Shown one piece after another: positions 25,373 through 34,614 of a stretch of 64,000 bases of DNA; within the stretch, counting starts at the first letter, position 1, and every line of letters starts with the position of its first letter. The notes below the pieces were generated by a model. The model saw only the letters and a program-made list of their open reading frames with translations. It searched no databases and had not been told where the DNA came from. The DNA is from Oscheius sp. JU75. Its lineage: Eukaryota; Nematoda; Chromadorea; Rhabditida; Rhabditidae. Made by a program: the position numbers and the translations under genes. The DNA is taken from positions 2,852,001 to 2,916,000 of the forward strand of contig JASJZC010000005.1 of assembly GCA_037178855.1 (NCBI GenBank), read 5' to 3'.

Positions 25373-26822
25373 ATGGGCAAAGCGGGAGGTCTAGCCGCGC
25401 TGATGGCAGGAGATTCTGTTGTAAAGAAGAAGGGTACAAGAGGTCAGAAGGTTCAGAAAGCCATCAAGTTGGATCTTCAAAATCAAAAAGAAGAGGGTTT
25501 TGTTCAGAGCCTCAAGTCTGCACGTATTCCTCGTCCTCTTCTGTATTTTCTACATCCTGGTCGGAGCGGCTCTGTTCCGCTATCTCGAGAAGGATCACGA
25601 GGAGAATGTTCGGGTGAAGACGGATAAGGATTACCATTTTCTGGTCGAACAGTTTATGGATCAGGCGGTTATGTTGAAGGAGACGATAACTGACGAAGAC
25701 ACTCTGAACTCGTCTCTCACTGCCCTCCTCGACCAACACACTCAACGATTGTTCGACCTGTACACTGATCCTGTTAGTTGCTCTCCCTATCTATCTTATT
25801 GTAACTTCAGATCGCATTGAACTACTTCGACAGTCTAGTCTACAGGATGGGTAAGTACCGTCGACTGTGGACACAAGACTCTGCTGTGTTGCTAACAAGT
25901 ACTACCATGGTTCCTGTGGGTAAGTGTCCACTCCAAGACAAAAAATCAAGTTTGAGGATTCGGATTGGTAACTCCGATGACCCTGTACGGTCGTCTCTTC
26001 CTCATACTCTACGCTCTCATTGGCATTCCTCTGACTCTGGTCACAATGGACGACTTGGGAAGATTCCTCTGCGATGCCATCTACAAGCTGCTCAAAGAGG
26101 TTCCATTCCAAATAACTGAAATTGACAGGTCCAGAACTTGACTGCTTTGACTGTCACCCTACTAGTTATTCTGGTAATGTACCCAGTTCTCGGGGGCATC
26201 TGGATCCATCTGGTCAGCACAATGACTCTCTTCGACTCTATCTACTACTGTTGTATCACGATTTTAACCGTCGGATTCGGAGACATTGAGTCAGTGTCTC
26301 TTGTCTGATAATCCCCTTTCAGTCCACCTATCGCCGTTCCCGGCCTGGTCATTTTCATCGTTCTCGGAGTCACTTTGGTCACAATCTCGGTTTGTAGTGG
26401 TGAATCCAAGTAGTACAGGAAATAGGTCGATGTCGTAGCCACCCAGGCCATCCATCGATTCCATTACATGGGTAGACACATTGGCAAAGCAAGGGAAGTG
26501 GCTGAAAAGATGATGCAGGTATGGTGATTCTAGTTCATTATACGTTTGCAGATTGCCCAAAAGATCAACATTTCGAAGGGACTTGGTTTGGGAATGGCCT
26601 CTCTTGCGGGCATGGCCCGAATGGGCATGATGATACAGGTGGTTTAGATATTATTCATAAAATAATAAAACTCAGGTGACTCCCGGGAATCCAGAGACGA
26701 CTACCTCTCTGCTTAACAGACAGCAATCCACGAAGTCTGCTTACGACCCTGACTTGGACGTGGCTCTGATTGACATGAACCACGTCGTGCAGACAGAAGA
26801 CGATCTTCCGTGGATTGACTGA
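25373..26822 (+). CDS. Two-pore-domain potassium channel (TWK/KCNK family)
   Basis: Nine exons sum to 387 codons: 25373-25450, 25491-25772, 25811-25919, 25957-26099, 26135-26289, 26323-26389, 26426-26518, 26552-26638 and 26676-26822. Starts MGKAGGLAALMAG just after a TTTGTAG. Membrane helix 1 is HVFLVLFCIFYILVGAALF. Then comes an extracellular cap helix (residues about 60-115), pore 1 (TSTTMVPVGFGLVTP), helix 2 (LFLILYALIGIPLTLVTMDD), helix 3 (LTVTLLVILVMYPVLGGIW), pore 2 (CCITILTVGFGDI) and helix 4 (IAVPGLVIFIVLGVTLVTIS). A cytoplasmic tail of about 110 residues contains a Met/Gly-rich helix. It forms a dimeric background K+ channel in the plasma membrane. Pore 1 has Pro where K+ channels usually have Thr. 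AATAAA signals follow near 26836 and 26928. Confidence 0.93.
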
Positions 26823-26856
26823 CTTATTCTATTGTAAATAAACTAAAATTTAATCC

Positions 26857-26936
26857 GAGACGGTTGGGGTCGCTGAATAAGTCCCGTCGAGCATAAAGTA
26901 GTATAACTTATTCATCCGTTTGTTTGCAATAAAATA
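26857..26936 (+). repeat. Inverted repeat, left copy
   Basis: About 80 bp in the 3' UTR of the channel gene. It matches the reverse complement of 27879-27955 almost throughout; small gaps of about 5 and 9 bp are the main differences. Shared blocks include GAGACGG(T/C)TGGGGTCG, CTGAATAAGTCCCGTCGAG and TTATTCATCCGTTTGTTTGC followed by an AATAAA signal. In the right copy the same sequence is the last codons plus 3' UTR of the gene ending at 27926. Confidence 0.85.
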
Positions 26937-27878
26937 AAGGTGAATAGAATAAAAGCCGCTAATCTTGCACCACCTTGATGCTACTCGTGTTTTGGAAAAT
27001 TATGTCTTTCATCAAAGGCGGGCTAAAACTAAAAAATCAGTGACGCGAGGATATTTTAAAGTAGATATAACAAGGAAAAATCTATTGGACGACCTCGTAG
27101 AACACGCTCGCATGATAGAATCGGATGAAGAAGACAAGAAGACTGGAGACGATCTAGACTAGGAGGAGAGTATGGATCAGCTGCTGCTCGTGCATCAAGT
27201 CTCGCCACAGGAGCGCCAAGTTGGAAATTGTCAGGTCCATCTAAAACTAGGTGACGTTTTTTGAGGAAAGGAACATCCATTGTAGACAGGTTTTCAGCGA
27301 GTCTTAAAAGCGCATAATAGAAGGTATATAGCTACCTATTTGAGCCTTTGTACGACCCGATTCTTCTTTTTCTTCTTTGCAACTGCAACTAACTTCAAAT
27401 AAAAACAAAAGGGCAATGAGTGTTACCAGCCGGCTTCGCTGCCTGGTCGGCGGTTTTATTGAGCAATGAACAAAAACAGACACGTTTACAATAACTCCTA
27501 ATAGATAAGTCGCTAACGCTCCTAGCGGAGCGACTCACTGTCACGGCTAAGTTTGTAACTTGAACTGTTCTAACTTGGCTTGCCAACTCTAATCTAGGAT
27601 AATACTTGACAGAAAAGGCCACAAACTTTGTCAAGTGTTATCCCAGATTAGAGTTGATACGTGTCGCATACGTCTCTTGCAATTCGTAAAGATAGGATTT
27701 GCTTCTTCAGCAATAAAACGTGCCTCGAAAGTCAGGGCTGTAATTCGGTTTAATGACTTTCTTAATGAAATCTGTATGTATAATGTCACAATCTCGTCTC
27801 GATTTAGTCGGCGTACCATTCTGATGGTTTGAATCGTTCATTGCTGACCGAAGAAGACCCTCTCTACATAAACCGGCC
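26937..27878. other. Spacer between the two inverted repeats
   Basis: About 0.94 kb. Contains a plus-strand open frame of 65 codons (26965-27162, charged, ending KKTGDDLD), a minus-strand open frame (27631-27819) and the hairpin at 27584-27656. None of the open frames resembles a known transposase or gene, and none shows supported introns. Confidence 0.35.
27584..27656. repeat. Near-perfect 27-bp hairpin, pre-miRNA-sized
   Basis: Arms 27584-27610 (begins CAACTCTAATCTAGGATAAT) and 27630-27656 (GTCAAGTGTTATCCCAGATT onward) pair over 27 bp with one mismatch and one G-U-type wobble, around a 19-nt loop. The size fits a miRNA precursor hairpin or a small palindromic element. Expression cannot be judged from sequence. 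Confidence 0.55.
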
Positions 27879-27955
27879 TATTTTATTGCAAACAAACGGA
27901 TGAATAAGTTTATACTCGACGGGACTTATTCAGTCAACTCGACCCCAGCCGTCTC
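27879..27955 (-). repeat. Inverted repeat, right copy (gene 3' end)
   Basis: Reverse-complement partner of 26857-26936. On the minus strand it covers the codons for ETAGVELTE, the stop codon at 27926 and about 47 nt of 3' UTR including the AATAAA-type signal. It is therefore the likely source copy. Confidence 0.85.
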
Positions 27956-29669
27956 GAAATCTTCTTCGGAAGAAATCTCGTCCTCGACCGATCTCTTCTG
28001 CTTCTTTTCGACCTTGATCTGGCTCGGAGGAATTCCTTGTTTCTTCGCATCAAAGTACTTTTCGAGACTGTTGATCTGATTCGTGACTTCGACAACCTTG
28101 GCTGCGGGAAGAATCTCTTTGATGGCGTCCTCTACGAACAGCTGATTGATGTATTTGACAGTCTGTAAGGAATCATTGTATGTCTCAAAATGTTAAACCA
28201 TTCGGTGCTTGGCCGGCAGATTGTTCATATAGTCTAATACAGCCTGCATTTTGTCCTTGCTGACGAGGGTCTGATTGGCCTCGATTGCTCTCAGATCCTG
28301 AACTCATTGATTCAGATTGCTTTAGCAAAATAGATACCTTGTAATAGCCGGGCAAAGCCGCGACAAGCTGATCAATCTGATCATGATAGTTCTTCTGCAT
28401 TGTGTCCGTCTTCGTAGTCAATTCGTTCACAATGTCTCCTTTTCCACAGGCAGAACCCCATTGAGCAAACTTCGTCTTGAAGTCTTGAGTCGTAGAAGAC
28501 AAGGCACTGGCTGACAGCATTTTAAACGAGGTCCTATATTCGACATGAGATCAAAACCACTGAACAAAACTACTGGCACTCGGGAGTCAGATTGGCAATA
28601 AGCGACTGAACTTGGGATCCTGCCAAGATGTTGCTCTTTCCAGACAACTGGGATCCGTTTCCAGTGAACATGGTCAACATCTGACCGCCATGCTTCTTCG
28701 TGTCTTTCTTTCCGCCGAAAAAGGGCAACACGGTCTCTCTGATCGGATTCGTGCCGTTCGTCTTGACTATCAGAGGCATAATCTGAACACGAGGATCCGA
28801 GACCTGTTGGATCTGGACATTAGTTGAGTTCTTCTCGGGTCTGTGCAGCGTGTTGCCCTTCCTAAACTTTTTCATTGATAAAAGTGATCGCTTTAGGCAA
28901 CTTGTTGGAGACAGCAACTGGCGGAATAAAGTTGTTGACGATGCTGTTTTCAGGAGGAGAGATCGCCACGCCTTTCGGAATTCTAAACGCTCTGGAATAC
29001 TTGGTTAAAATCCAATCTAACCCAGTGCTCTTATGCTTGGTTTCCTTGCTAGTTGTCGTTGTTTGAATATCTCCAGTCTTTCTATGAATAATTGAATGTG
29101 ATCTGAACCCCTATGTCCTACCCAAAACCGTTGGAGGAAGTCTGAATGATGGTCGGGATATTCTGCTGCTTTCCGAAGATGTCATTCAGAAGTTTGGAAG
29201 AGCCTCTGGAACACATTGCTCGCTAAATCAACAGAAAGCTCACAAAGCAAGAGGTAATTGCTCTTTTGTCGAATCATCCTGAACACTGGGAGCAGCGGCT
29301 GGAGGTGCACTATAGATTGTCCCAGTTAACAACAAAAGGCATACACTCACATGGCCAAGGGACGAATAAGAGCATCATTTTGTTTGAAGTCAAATGTTTG
29401 GAATGTTGGACTGTAATTTAACTAGTAGGGAAAAGATCCGGAACTTACAGAACAGACTCCTTGGATACGGAAGCCTGACTCTCTCTGAAAAAATATGTCA
29501 TTTGACTTTCGGATTGTTTAAACAAGGTGGTCTCAAGATATGATAAGGTAGCCAAGGAAAAAACCAAAATTCTGTACCAGACAACTCACAAATTCGAAGG
29601 GTTGTTGGGGAGGAGAATAGCCGAGACTGCTGGAACTAAAAGTCCCAAAAGAAGTGACGACGGTTTCAT
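27926..29669 (-). CDS. Secreted SXP/RAL-2-like (DUF148-like) protein
   Basis: Multi-exon. Starts MKPSSLLLGLLVPAVSA, a clear signal peptide (29669). Small exons follow between 29100 and 29500 that I could not all place. A longer one is at about 28560-28860 (MPLIVKTNGTNPIRETVLPF, GSQVQSLIANLTPECQ), then 28340-28520 (SSTTQDFKTKFAQWGSACGK, YHDQIDQLVAALPGYYK), an exon with AIEANQTLVSKDKMQAVLDY, and a C-terminus ending in an acidic tail (VEDEISSEEDFETAGVELTE). The two-helix pattern with Trp, then an LxxI...LT-like second helix, resembles DUF148, a family of secreted nematode proteins. Function of the family is unclear; some members are parasite antigens. Its 3' end is duplicated in inverted orientation downstream of the channel gene. 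Confidence 0.6.
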
Positions 29670-30860
29670 TCGCTGTTCGGAGGCGAGAATAATGTTCTAG
29701 TTGGTTTTAAACTCGCCCTGGATTATCCGTTCTGTTCCCGTAATTGGCCCCGTGCACCATCCACTCTTTCTCTTTCCGTCCTCTGGGAGGGACAGGCCGG
29801 AAGTGTCAAAAGTTGACTGACTCATCTGGTCAGAGTCTGTTATGTCGGGATGTCGACAAACAGAGGAAGTTAGGATCGAGGCGGAAGAGAATAGAGAGTA
29901 GAAGAACAAACAAGAAAAGAAAAGAACTGACAGTGTGAGTCAGTCAAAGAACACAGACCACATAGAGGTCAGATAGATACTCTTGAGCTCCGTGTGCTTG
30001 GCTTGAGAACAGTTTGAAGAGAGAGCAGAGACCAAACCGGAGAGGGATCAAAAAGGATCTGTCACAGAAAAACATTGTGATCTTTGGTAAATTGGATTGC
30101 CTCGAGTCTTACTATGACATTGAAAAACCTTCCAGTTGCACTACCACAGTCCACCATTTAGTCACTGGACTCGTCATCTGGTCCAGTTCACCCAGTTTCT
30201 CCATATGATTTGCCCCCGTAATTTATTCCCACTTGTCCGGCTTTTTGACTCTCACTCTCTGACTCATCACTACTGCCAGCGCTAGCACTGTTTTCGCGCC
30301 GAGCGTCATGGTGCTGATCTGCGCTCACCGACTGAGCTCCCGTGGATTTCTTGGATGTTTCTTTGACTGACTGGTAGAGAGAGAGAAAGACCAGCACCAA
30401 CTAATAGCTGTTTTCAGCTGACTCATTCAATACGACCCCGGACGGTTTGAACAGACGACTGTTATGAAGGGAATGAGCACGCGTAAGCACCACTGAACAA
30501 ATGATGGGGTTTCATGATTCATGTGTTTTGTAGGTAATGGAAGATGTGATAACAATCCTGAGACTAAAGTTGTTACTGGACAGTTGCTGGTAAACACCTC
30601 CACCTTTCCGAGATCAGTCTCCCTCTCAATCGAACTCTCTCTCTCTTTCTTTTTGTGAAAAAGTAATGTGTGCAAACAGTCGAGCAAACCACTGCACAGA
30701 TCATTCCGGACATATAGGCGAGGGCGGAGTCTGCCCGTTGACATCTACATCAGACCAGCAGTATATAAACCGAAGAGTCAACTAGCCATCATCGAAACTT
30801 TTACCATCCTTCTCTTCTCCACTTTCCAATTCCCCAGTTCTCACATCGATTCAGATTACC
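29670..30860. other. Divergent promoter region of the two SXP/RAL-2-like genes
   Basis: About 1.2 kb between head-to-head genes. On the minus strand, 30210-30390 holds a low-complexity open frame (SDESESESQKAGQVGINYGG) preceded by a hydrophobic stretch (LVLVFLSLYQS), which could be a small secreted protein, but no ATG could be tied to it. A consensus TATA box lies at 30762-30769. Confidence 0.35.
30762..30769 (+). promoter_or_regulatory. TATA box of the Gly-rich SXP/RAL-2 gene
   Basis: TATATAAA about 92 bp upstream of the ATG at 30861. A long TATA-to-ATG distance fits a short untranslated leader. It suggests a strong, regulated promoter, as is common for abundant secreted proteins. Confidence 0.6.
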
Positions 30861-31861
30861 ATGAAGTTCTTGATTGCCGTCGCACTTTTCGGTCTCGCCG
30901 TAGCCCAGGGACCCTTCGGTCCTGGTTCCGATGAGGATGGACCGGATTTCGAGTTCGGACCTGGAGGTCCAGGAGGCCAGGGAGGACGGGGCGGTCCGGG
31001 AGGTCGTGGAGGTCCAGGAGGACGCAGAGGAAAGGGTCGCCACGGTCATATGGAGCCTCCCTTCCTCAGAGGCCAGAATGAGACGTGAGTTTTTGGAGGA
31101 AAAGTCTGGTCCAACAATGGCTTTTCAGTGTCAGAAGAGAGTTCTACGACATCATGAGAAAAAACAATGAGACGATTCAGGAGCAAAAGCAGGAGATCCA
31201 GACCTGGGCTGCCAAGTGGAATCTCTCTGTGAGTTTTTATCATTCTTTCTGTCAATACATCGTTCTTTCAGGACCAAGTCAATCAGTTCGAGGCCAATGT
31301 GACCCAGTTCAAGCAGGAGCTTGCCCAGAATGTCTCCAACCTCATCGCCTCTCTCCCAGCCGTCCAGACCCAGTTGGAGGCCATCTTCAACAATGTAAGG
31401 GCTACTCCTTTAGAAGCACTGAACTTTTTTTTTAGGAAGCCCAAACCAGCCAGCAGATGTGGGAGGCTATTAGTCAGGTAAAGAATCAATCCCGACAGGC
31501 CGTCGAAGTTCTTTTCTTCATTGCCGGTAATACATCAGTCGAACTTTCTCAAAACGAAACAATTCCAGGTTCCTTCAAGCCTCATCACAGAGGCGGACGT
31601 CCCGGCTTCGGAGGCATGGGAGGAGGACGTGGAGGACCTATGGGAGGAATGGGCCCGATGGGAGGCATGGGAGGACCTCAGAACTTTGGAATGGGAGGAG
31701 GTATGGGACAGCAGGGAGGTCGTGGAGGTCAGCAAGGAGGTTTCCGCGGTCAGCAAGGATTCGGAGGATCCAGAAGTCAACAGGGTGGTTTCGGAGGACA
31801 ACAAGGAGGTTTCCGAGGCCAGCAACAGTTTGACGAAAACTCTGTCCAAGGAGGCTTCTAA
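30861..31861 (+). CDS. SXP/RAL-2 (DUF148) protein with Gly-rich arms, secreted
   Basis: Five exons sum to 277 codons: 30861-31084, 31129-31228, 31272-31394, 31436-31526 and 31569-31861. A signal peptide (MKFLIAVALFGLAVAQ) is followed by a Gly/Arg/Pro-rich arm (repeats of GGPGGRGG). The helical DUF148 core comes next (REFYDIMRKNNETIQEQKQE, TWAAKWNLS, FKQELAQNVSNLIASLPAVQ, QMWEAISQVKNQSRQAVEVL). A long second low-complexity arm is rich in Met-Gly and then Gln-Gly (GGFRGQQGFGG repeats). DUF148 is restricted to nematodes, which is the best taxonomic marker in the window. The Gly-rich arms on both sides of the core are unusual for the family and may give a matrix or sheath-like property. A polyadenylation signal follows 45 bp after the stop. 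Confidence 0.93.
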
Positions 31862-31905
31862 ACTTGCCATATACATTCCTTCATTGTACGTGTGTTCTGC
31901 TGTAT

Positions 31906-31911
31906 AATAAA
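31906..31911 (+). terminator. Polyadenylation signal AATAAA
   Basis: AATAAA 45 bp after the stop codon of the Gly-rich SXP/RAL-2 gene, in the sequence TGTATAATAAACCC. It overlaps the region facing the convergent protease gene. Confidence 0.6.
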
Positions 31912-32002
31912 CCCTTTATTCATCTTCGAATCGACTCGGGAATGTACTTCACTCGTCATAGAGTATTCCAGTCCCCCCATAGTCTTCCATCATCAGACCG
32001 CG

Positions 32003-32832
32003 TCACAGGAGCACGATACCGTTCTGGCCAAATCCTGGTCCCCACGAATTAACAATGATATGGTACTTCTCGTCGCTATTTGTTATTCCCCAGTCTATCA
32101 GCTTCACCAAATGCGAGCCCTCGATTGTGCTCCCCGTCGACTTATAAACTCCATCCCTGTAGTTGACAAATTCAGGCTCAATATTCATCATAGCGGTCAC
32201 GGGCCCTCGCATTAGAAAAGCTTGGTTATCTCTCTCGCCTATGACTGCTTGGAAACTTCTTCCTAGTTTTATCTGCCCCCTTTTTTTTTTACAACCAATT
32301 GGACATTTCAGTGTGAAATTGGGACAAGTATGCAATAGGGCGGAAATCGTCGTTTAAATAGCAATTGTTCACAAGAGATCCTTTTCCCTCGAATCTAGTT
32401 ACAACATCCCCGACAGTGTACATCATTGCTTGTCCTATCCATGTTCCCCAGGAACCGTCCTTGATCGGAACTCCGTTACAATTTAGTTTTTCACCAAGTG
32501 GCAATGTCGATAGCCGAAAACTCGACTTGGACTTTTCCTTTGGGTTAATACAAACCATGCCCAACAGGACGGCCGCACACGTTCCACAATCTCCCTGTTG
32601 ACGAGGTTTTGTGACTAGACATGTAGTCTTCGTTCTCCAGTCCAGGGTCTCGGGCAGATTTGGCTGTTTGTTCAGGCCCTTCCTCTTCGCGAACACATTA
32701 CTTTCCTTTTTGTGCTCTACGATTGAAACGAATTAGAAATACTATTCTCATCAGATACGGGTCAACCAGATGTTATGGGAAGTCTGTAGCTGTTAAACGT
32801 TGTATGAAGAGCAGGAGAAGGGATATAACCAT
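32003..32832 (-). CDS. Papain-family (C1) cysteine protease, short and possibly inactive
   Basis: Exons 32799-32832, 32293-32716 and 32003-32258 sum to 238 codons. A signal peptide-like start (MVISLLLLFIQ) leads directly to the mature-type sequence (NLPETLDWRTK) with almost no propeptide. The active-site block reads QQGDCGTCAAVLLG where the family has CGSCWAF: the catalytic Cys is kept but the Trp is replaced by Ala. His (GSHLVKLIDWG) and Asn (IIVNSWGPGF) are present. The frame stops at a TGA (32003), but the same frame continues for 17 more family-like codons (RGLMMEDYGGTGILYDE) to a second TGA near 31949, so the first stop looks like a nonsense change near the end. It lies 96 bp downstream of LSM3 on the same strand. 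An A10 tract forms part of intron 2. Confidence 0.75.
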
Positions 32833-32927
32833 GTTCTCCCAGACTTACAGCCCTCTACATGGCTATGAGAACAGATTTTTCCTTTATGTCATAAATAAAA
32901 ATGGTCAGACAGTAGACGAATGGGAAT

Positions 32928-33312
32928 TTAGGAAGCCTTGGAGGGAGGCGAGACCAAGATTACCGCATCTCCACGAACAAAAAGCATGGGAATCTGCCTC
33001 TTTGTCTCCTTGTGAATCTCTTCGAAGGATTCCTCGTCGACCTAATGTTTCAGTTAGGAAGAATGGGGAAAAAATAGACAAACCTCGATAGTGGTGACGG
33101 TCTCTTCGACATTCGAGAGGACCATGTTCAGATGTTGATCGAAGGCTTGCAGCTTTCCTCGAATCTAAATTTGATTTTTTTTTTAGATCCAATAGAAAAC
33201 GAGCCTCTCTGTCATTTCTCATCTTGACGTAGACTCGCTCGTCGAGGCTGAGTCTGATGAGATCGAGCGGTTCCTCCACAGTAGCAGACAGCACAACTTG
33301 CTTTTCGGCCAT
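32928..33312 (-). CDS. lsm-3: LSM3, U6 snRNA-associated Sm-like protein
   Basis: Three exons: 33201-33312, 33084-33157 and 32928-33041 (100 codons). Sequence blocks are diagnostic: [20 protein letters not shown], then [20 protein letters not shown] (Sm1) and [15 protein letters not shown] (Sm2). LSM3 is part of the LSM2-8 ring on U6 snRNA in the nucleus (splicing) and the LSM1-7 ring in mRNA decay. Length is normal. The acceptor of intron 1 is slightly ambiguous (33158 or 33166); the usual RGK before LQAF would need the less consensus joint. It is first of a close same-strand pair with the protease, so they may share a transcript. Confidence 0.95.
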
Positions 33313-33417
33313 TTCTGAAACATTTATTAGCAGTCACAAGTTATACCGGTAAATAGCGAGAATCGCCAATCAGAGAAAAGGAAGAAGGAACAATGAAGAG
33401 TTTATTACAAAATGGAA

Positions 33418-34209
33418 TCAATCCTTCTTTTCCAGACGAGCAGGTGTGATCAGATGGAGGCGAGTGGTGTTGTCCACAAAGCCAATAGGTCCAAATTCGC
33501 AATCCGCACAAGTCAGATACTTGATACCTTCGACAGAGTGAGTGAAACCTACGTTTTCAAACGCCATCATGTCACTAATTGCCCAGAAACCAGAAATGCT
33601 TTCCTAAAACCAACTTGTAGCAAGAAGGATAGAGAAAAACCTACTTTCTGAGTGTCAACTCCTTTCTGTTGTCGAGCTAGAGGCAGATCCACGGTCAAAT
33701 CGTTCCAAACGCCGACATTTGGCAGAATGACCACGCTTGAACAATGCTTACAGATAATAGCTTTTTCGTTCCGCCGAGATTCAGACGGATTCTATAAGTA
33801 TTTTCTTCTCTCGAAAAGATAGAAAAACTTACTGGCTCCTGAGTCGACAATGTCGGGTCCGAAACTGCTGATGAGGTCATCTTTCTGCTTGATTTGTCTG
33901 AAAACGGTACTTTCAAAGACAAATTTCCAACCTGTATAAATCGCGAATCTTTCTGAACTGATACTCTTCCTCGCTGCTGATTTCCGGGACCTGCTTTACA
34001 GCTTCACGCAATTCCTGTAGATCTTGCTCGACGGAACGTAGATGTGCTGTGATATCAGCAGTTGATCCCTTTTCGAACCTGAATTGGAATGTTCACAAAG
34101 TAAAACCGTAAACTGACGATGTGATGAGAGAAAGAAGACCCGTGTAGCACTTATAAAGACGCCCTTCGAGATGTTGCACTGATTCAGTAGAGGTTTCACC
34201 AGGACTCAT
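33418..34209 (-). CDS. Composite unit: MED9-like helical protein joined to MSS4 (RABIF) domain
   Basis: Exons 34118-34209, 33932-34078, 33833-33897 (or 33849-33897), 33645-33791 and 33418-33603. The N-terminal part starts MSPGETSTES and is helical (LRSVEQDLQELREAVKQVPE, IRDLYRQIKQKDDLISSF), similar to Mediator subunit 9. The C-terminal exons encode an MSS4 domain: CKHCSSVVILPNVGVW, then MMAFENVGFTHSVEGIKYLT, CADCEFGPIGF, with both Zn-binding Cys pairs. MSS4 stabilises nucleotide-free Rab GTPases. The MSS4 exons contain no ATG of their own. With the strong donor after 33833 the MED9-like frame ends five codons later; only a weaker donor (33848) puts both parts in one 206-residue frame. Confidence 0.75.
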
Positions 34210-34614
34210 ATGCTAAAACTGTGTACAGGTAAGTTGGACAGAAAAGTATGTAGACAAAGATATGACTTTGAGTAGAAGGAACAGCGAATCATAGTATGTA
34301 TTTATAACCGTGTTGGGCATGTGAAATGGGGCAACCAGTAGATGTCAAAAGTGAGAATCCGAGTGAGAAAAGGTTGGTATGAGAGGAAAGCTTATAATAG
34401 GGAAGGTTTTCAGAAAAAAACAAACAGCAAATGATGATAAAGTTTTGAATTTGTGCCGATTGGCTACAGTTCAAGTGTACTGTAACCGCATCTTTTCAAA
34501 AAAAAAAAATTTCTATAAGTTTAAAGGCTAGTTTCTTTTTCATTCATTTTTGCACTGCTTGCTTGCTGGAAACCTTATTAGGGGCAAAGGGTATTGATCT
34601 TGTCGCTCTGCGAT
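34210..34614. other. Intergenic, about 400 bp
   Basis: Nothing beyond UTR-like sequence; an A10 tract occurs near 34499-34508. Confidence 0.4.

Noticed and set aside
25468-25495. 28-nt intron near the start of the TWK gene
   Set aside because: A 40-nt intron (25451-25490) with phase 0 on both sides is consistent with other introns and gives a more natural N-terminus.
26937-27878. Intact DNA transposon between the inverted repeats
   Set aside because: No transposase-like sequence, and the repeats are the 3' end of a real gene rather than typical transposon termini; target-site duplications were not visible.
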